Shown: one piece after another, positions 38,589-41,074 of the stretch | How positions within the stretch are numbered: position 1 is the stretch's first letter | How the letters are laid out: every line of letters begins with the position of its first letter | Source: Akkermansia muciniphila | GTDB lineage: Bacteria; Verrucomicrobiota; Verrucomicrobiia; Limisphaerales; SXTU01 | Direction: 5' to 3' | Assembly: GCA_945874145.1 (NCBI GenBank) | Contig: CAMCFN010000036.1 | Span: forward strand, 1 to 41,074 | Length of the DNA: 41,074 nt | Made by a program: the position numbers and the translations under genes | Notes under the pieces: generated by a model | The model's database searches: none | Told to the model about the DNA's origin: nothing | The model's input: the letters and a program-made list of their open reading frames with translations, nothing else

Positions 38589-39523
38589 TCGTGGCCTCAC
38601 CCAAAACGAAAAGGCCCGGCATTGCCGCCGGCGCATTGCGGCTGGGGCTCTGCTGCCAGTTCATCGCGCAGCCGATCAAATTCAGCACCACCACCGCGAC
38701 CGCGCTCGCGCGCCAGCCACGCCGTGAGCAACTGGCCCGGCTCGCCGCCCTCGGCACGGCCAACGCCGCGTCGTTGCTCGCGGCGTTGAAATTCTGCGCC
38801 GCCAACGGCATCCAGTCCTTCCGGATCATCAGCCCCATCCTTCCGGTTAAAACGCATCCGACCGTGGGCTACCGCATGGAGGAACTGCCCGGCGCCCAGG
38901 AACTCGTGGCGCAGTTTCGCCGCTGCGGCGAGTTCGCCCGCGCGCAGGGCATCCGCACCGGATTTCATCCCGACCAGTTCGTCGTGCTCAACTCACCCGA
39001 TGCGGACATCGTGGGCCGCTCGATCGCGGATATCGAGTCGCAGGCCGAAATCGCCGAGTGGACCAATGCCGACACAGTCAACATCCACGGCGGCGGCGGT
39101 TACGGCGACAAGCCGGCGGCACTCGAACGCTTCCGGCGCAACCTCGACCGGCTCAGCCCCCGCGCCCGCACGCGCCTCACGGTTGAAAACGACGACAAGA
39201 CCTTCACGCCTGCCGACCTGCTCCCGTTGTGCCGCGCCACCGGCGTGCCTTTGGTTTACGACGTGCATCATCACCGCTGCTGCCCGGACACCTTGAGCGT
39301 AGACGAGGCGACCGACGCCGCGCGCGCGACGTGGAACCGCGAACCGCTGTTCCACATCTCAAGTCCGCTGGAAGGTTGGACGGGGCCGAAGCCAGAACGC
39401 CACCACGACTACATTGACCCAGAAGACTTTCCCGCCGCGTGGCGCGGTTGGGCCCTCACCGTCGAAGTCGAGGCCAAAGCCAAGGAACTGGCTGTGACCC
39501 GACTGCAACAGGCCTTGCGCTGA
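38585..39523 (+). CDS. uvsE: UV DNA damage endonuclease (UvdE/UvsE family)
   Basis: A 312-aa DNA repair enzyme that nicks DNA 5' of UV photoproducts and other lesions, starting an alternative excision pathway in the cytoplasm. It has the TIM-barrel signature blocks with metal ligands: LRLGLCCQF, FRIISPILP, GFHPDQFVVLNSP, TVNIHGGGGYGDK, RLTVENDD, VYDVHHHRC, LFHISSPLEGW and HHDYID, ending VEVEAKAKELAV. The TTG at 38585 overlaps the SDR stop by 4 bp; a GTG at 38591 is an alternative. Length is close to that of bacterial UvsE (about 300 aa). No other excision-repair gene is nearby. Confidence 0.93.
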   Translation: MIVASPKTKRPGIAAGALRLGLCCQFIAQPIKFSTTTATALARQPRREQLARLAALGTANAASLLAALKFCAANGIQSFRIISPILPVKTHPTVGYRMEELPGAQELVAQFRRCGEFARAQGIRTGFHPDQFVVLNSPDADIVGRSIADIESQAEIAEWTNADTVNIHGGGGYGDKPAALERFRRNLDRLSPRARTRLTVENDDKTFTPADLLPLCRATGVPLVYDVHHHRCCPDTLSVDEATDAARATWNREPLFHISSPLEGWTGPKPERHHDYIDPEDFPAAWRGWALTVEVEAKAKELAVTRLQQALR

Positions 39524-39583
39524 AGAGTCCGCGAGGCGCGACATTTGACTACTCACCGATGGCGAGCCCCTCTAAGCTTAAGC

Positions 39584-39934
39584 ATGCAAAATCTGACAAT
39601 CGCATTGCAGGCCCTGGTGGTGGCCTCGGTTTTCTTTGTGTGGACCGTGCGCTACCAGAACATCGTCCAGGAATTCAAACACTACGGCCTGCCCGAATGG
39701 CTGCGGGATATGGTTGGGATTCTAAAAATCGCGTTCGCCCTGCTGCTGCTGATCGGAATCGAACGCCAACCCTTCGCGCTGGCCGGGGGACTCGGCATTG
39801 CCGCGCTCATGGCCTGCGCGTTCGTCACCCATCTGCGCGTGAAGAATCCCATGTTCAAAATGCTTCCCTGCCTTACCTTGCTGGTGCTCTCCCTGATCAT
39901 CGCGGCCATCAACTACCGGCTCCTCAATGGTTGA
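39584..39934 (+). CDS. DoxX-like small membrane protein
   Basis: A 116-aa protein with four predicted membrane helices (ALQALVVASVFFVWTV, LKIAFALLLLIGI, ALAGGLGIAALMACAFV, LTLLVLSLIIAAI) and loops HYGLPEW and THLRVKN typical of DoxX-like proteins. ATG at 39584 gives MQNLTIALQAL; an ORF start 39 bp upstream adds a basic tail without support. Function unknown; DoxX-like proteins are linked to quinone or thiosulfate chemistry in a few cases only. It sits 60 bp after the endonuclease gene and 66 bp before a related gene. Confidence 0.8.
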   Translation: MQNLTIALQALVVASVFFVWTVRYQNIVQEFKHYGLPEWLRDMVGILKIAFALLLLIGIERQPFALAGGLGIAALMACAFVTHLRVKNPMFKMLPCLTLLVLSLIIAAINYRLLNG

Positions 39935-40000
39935 TCGCGAGCGAGTGATTCCACAGCAACGAAGCGTCCGCAGGCGAGTGGAAGGTGTAAGCTGCCACCC

Positions 40001-40330
40001 TTGAACGTTGCTCTGATCCTTTGCTCGGCCATTTCCTTTCTTGGATACGGCGCGGCGTGCTTTCTTTCCGACTCCTTAAAACGGGAGTTCGACCGCTACG
40101 GCTTTGGTTCGCAGCGCGCGCTGATCGGAGGATTGCAGTTGTGCGCCGCGCTGGGTTTGCTGGCTGGCCTGAGCCAACCGTGGATGGGGCGCGCGGCGGC
40201 CGCCGGCCTTGCCCTGATGATGCTGGTCGCGGTCGGCGTCCGGATCCGAATCAAAGACACTCTGCTGCAGACGACCCCGGCACTGTTCTATCTGGTGCTG
40301 AATACCTACCTCGGTTTGGCCGCGTTCTGA
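40001..40330 (+). CDS. DoxX-like small membrane protein, paralogue
   Basis: A 109-aa four-helix membrane protein of the same type as its upstream neighbour (helices at ISFLGYGAACFL, LIGGLQLCAALGLLAGL, AAAAGLALMMLVAVGV and ALFYLVLNTYLGLAA; loop FDRYGFGS parallels HYGLPEW). Start TTG at 40001 follows no clear Shine-Dalgarno and is uncertain. The two genes look like an old tandem duplication. It converges on the SRPBCC gene, 37 bp away. Confidence 0.75.
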   Translation: MNVALILCSAISFLGYGAACFLSDSLKREFDRYGFGSQRALIGGLQLCAALGLLAGLSQPWMGRAAAAGLALMMLVAVGVRIRIKDTLLQTTPALFYLVLNTYLGLAAF

Positions 40331-40354
40331 CCACCCGGTTTACGGTCAGGGTGG
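40331..40354. terminator. weak stem-loop between convergent genes
   Basis: CCACCC (40331-40336) and GGGTGG (40349-40354) form a perfect 6-bp stem with a 12-nt loop directly after the DoxX-like stop codon. No T-tract follows, so the assignment as a terminator is tentative. Confidence 0.3.
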
Positions 40355-40367
40355 GTTACTGCGGACG

Positions 40368-40838
40368 TCACTTCGTCATCGCCCATTTCCGGGTGCGATG
40401 ATGGCGGTATTTGAAAAGCAATGTCAGATAGGCCCTCACGCCGGTCTCGGAAACGAGTCGGCCCCACCAGGAGCGGCCCCACTGATAGGTGACCGTGTCA
40501 TGCATGATGCATTCGGCGGGCCCTCGTCGCTCGAAGCGGTGCTCGTGAACGAACAAGGTGAATGGACCTTCCACGATCTCATCCACCAGCAGATCGGGTG
40601 CTTGCACGGTCTTCCACCGACAGGTCCAGTGCATCGGGATAATCCACCAATCGCGGCAATGCAGTTTGATCAGGCGCCCCTCCTGGGCCGGGCCATCGGT
40701 TTTGAGGCTCACCAGCTTCAAGGTCGGGGGCATGACCTCGGGTAAATTGCGCGGATTGCTGTGAAATTCAAACATGGTCTCCACGCTGGCGCGGAGCGGC
40801 GTGCTGGCATGGAAGATCGATGGCATTGGGAGTTTCAT
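40368..40838 (-). CDS. SRPBCC family (cyclase/dehydrase-like) protein
   Basis: A 156-aa START/Bet v1-like protein. The opening FHASTPLRASVETMFEFHSNPRNLPEVMPP is the typical beta1-alpha1 start of ligand-binding SRPBCC proteins. WIIPMHWTCRW, DEIVEGPFTLFVHEHRFE, and TVTYQWG followed by GRLVSETGVRAYLTLLFKYR give the remaining sheet and long C-terminal helix. It has no signal peptide, so it is cytoplasmic; the ligand is unknown. ATG at 40838 is preferred, with Met5 as an alternative. It lies 51 bp beyond the end of a truncated transposase gene. Confidence 0.82.
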   Translation of the reverse strand: MKLPMPSIFHASTPLRASVETMFEFHSNPRNLPEVMPPTLKLVSLKTDGPAQEGRLIKLHCRDWWIIPMHWTCRWKTVQAPDLLVDEIVEGPFTLFVHEHRFERRGPAECIMHDTVTYQWGRSWWGRLVSETGVRAYLTLLFKYRHHRTRKWAMTK

Positions 40839-40889
40839 GATCCTAAAAACGGCGGTAGAAGACGCGCTCCGCCTGCGCTCCTTCGGGGA

Positions 40890-41074
40890 TCATAGTGGGT
40901 AAAGATCGAGCTTTCCGCAGAAGAACAGGATGCGCGTCCGATAGTTCTGGAAGTTGCGGAAGCCTCGGGCGGCGGATTTGAGGCTCTGGATTTTCGAGTT
41001 CAAGCCTGCGGTCACCGCGTTGGTGATGAGATGTTTCAGATAGGTCAGCAAGTTGGGCAGGTGCCGCTTGAGCA
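40890..41074 (-). CDS. ISL3-family transposase, C-terminal 60 residues
   Basis: The window ends inside this gene. The last 60 codons read on the minus strand LKRHLPNLLTYLKHLITNAV, then GLNSKIQSLKSAARGFRNFQ, NYRTRILFFCGKLDLYPL and stop at 40890. N-A-V-x-x-GLNSKIQ and ARGF-x-NF-x-NYR-x-RILF are hallmarks of the DDE domain end of ISL3-type transposases. The visible part has no damage. The IS end on this side must lie within 40839-40889 or beyond; I could not recognise a terminal inverted repeat. Confidence 0.9.
   Translation of the reverse strand, partial: LKRHLPNLLTYLKHLITNAVTAGLNSKIQSLKSAARGFRNFQNYRTRILFFCGKLDLYPL

Overview
The window looks like a piece of a GC-rich chromosome from the Verrucomicrobiota, or less likely the Planctomycetota. 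This is inferred from family content: two DUF1501 proteins, a Planctomycete-cytochrome/DUF1549/DUF1553 protein, a type I sulfatase, two DUF4838 proteins, a DUF6807 (PmoA-like) protein, two ceramidase-fold proteins and a DUF6268 outer-membrane barrel, almost all with export signals. No rRNA, tRNA, CRISPR array or phage genes were seen.

Layout. 1-200: a hairpin and two 22-bp direct repeats resembling an insertion-sequence end. 203-3817 (+): xseB, dxs, a secreted Ala-rich protein and a DUF4864 protein. 3822-5288 (-): a Tat-exported DUF1501 protein. 5506-19962 (+): a tightly packed block of seven exported proteins (ceramidase-fold, DUF4838, DUF4838, bimodular esterase, DUF6807 with TPR, double-SGNH esterase, ceramidase-fold); five of its six junctions overlap or lie within 17 bp. 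It converges on a minus-strand operon, 25316-19993, that encodes PSCyt1/PSCyt2/PSD1, an SGNH esterase and DUF1501. Further minus-strand genes follow: GH5 with two carbohydrate-binding-like repeats, and a sulfatase. Together, 3.8-29.4 kb reads as an extracytoplasmic system for dismantling a decorated glycan or glycoconjugate: glycosidase-like, esterase and sulfatase activities plus the DUF1501/cytochrome pair. It has no SusC/SusD, transporter or regulator, so it is not a classical polysaccharide-utilization locus.

27.9-37.7 kb has a different architecture. Single genes or gene pairs (sulfatase; Pro-rich secreted protein; hydrolase plus an EF-hand/redoxin/cytochrome/Cu-monooxygenase gene; small secreted protein plus HupE; DUF6268 barrel) alternate with six decayed copies, or parts of copies, of one repeat, all in the same orientation. 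Most copies carry the 3' end of the same unrecognised gene. This repeat-delimited, cassette-like arrangement is the most unusual feature of the window. The monooxygenase gene is split by an apparent one-base deletion near 32735.

37.8-40.9 kb carries an SDR/UvdE pair, two small DoxX-like membrane proteins and an SRPBCC protein. The window ends inside the C-terminus of an ISL3-family transposase (minus strand). All calls come from reading the sequence and from remembered family signatures; no database search was run.
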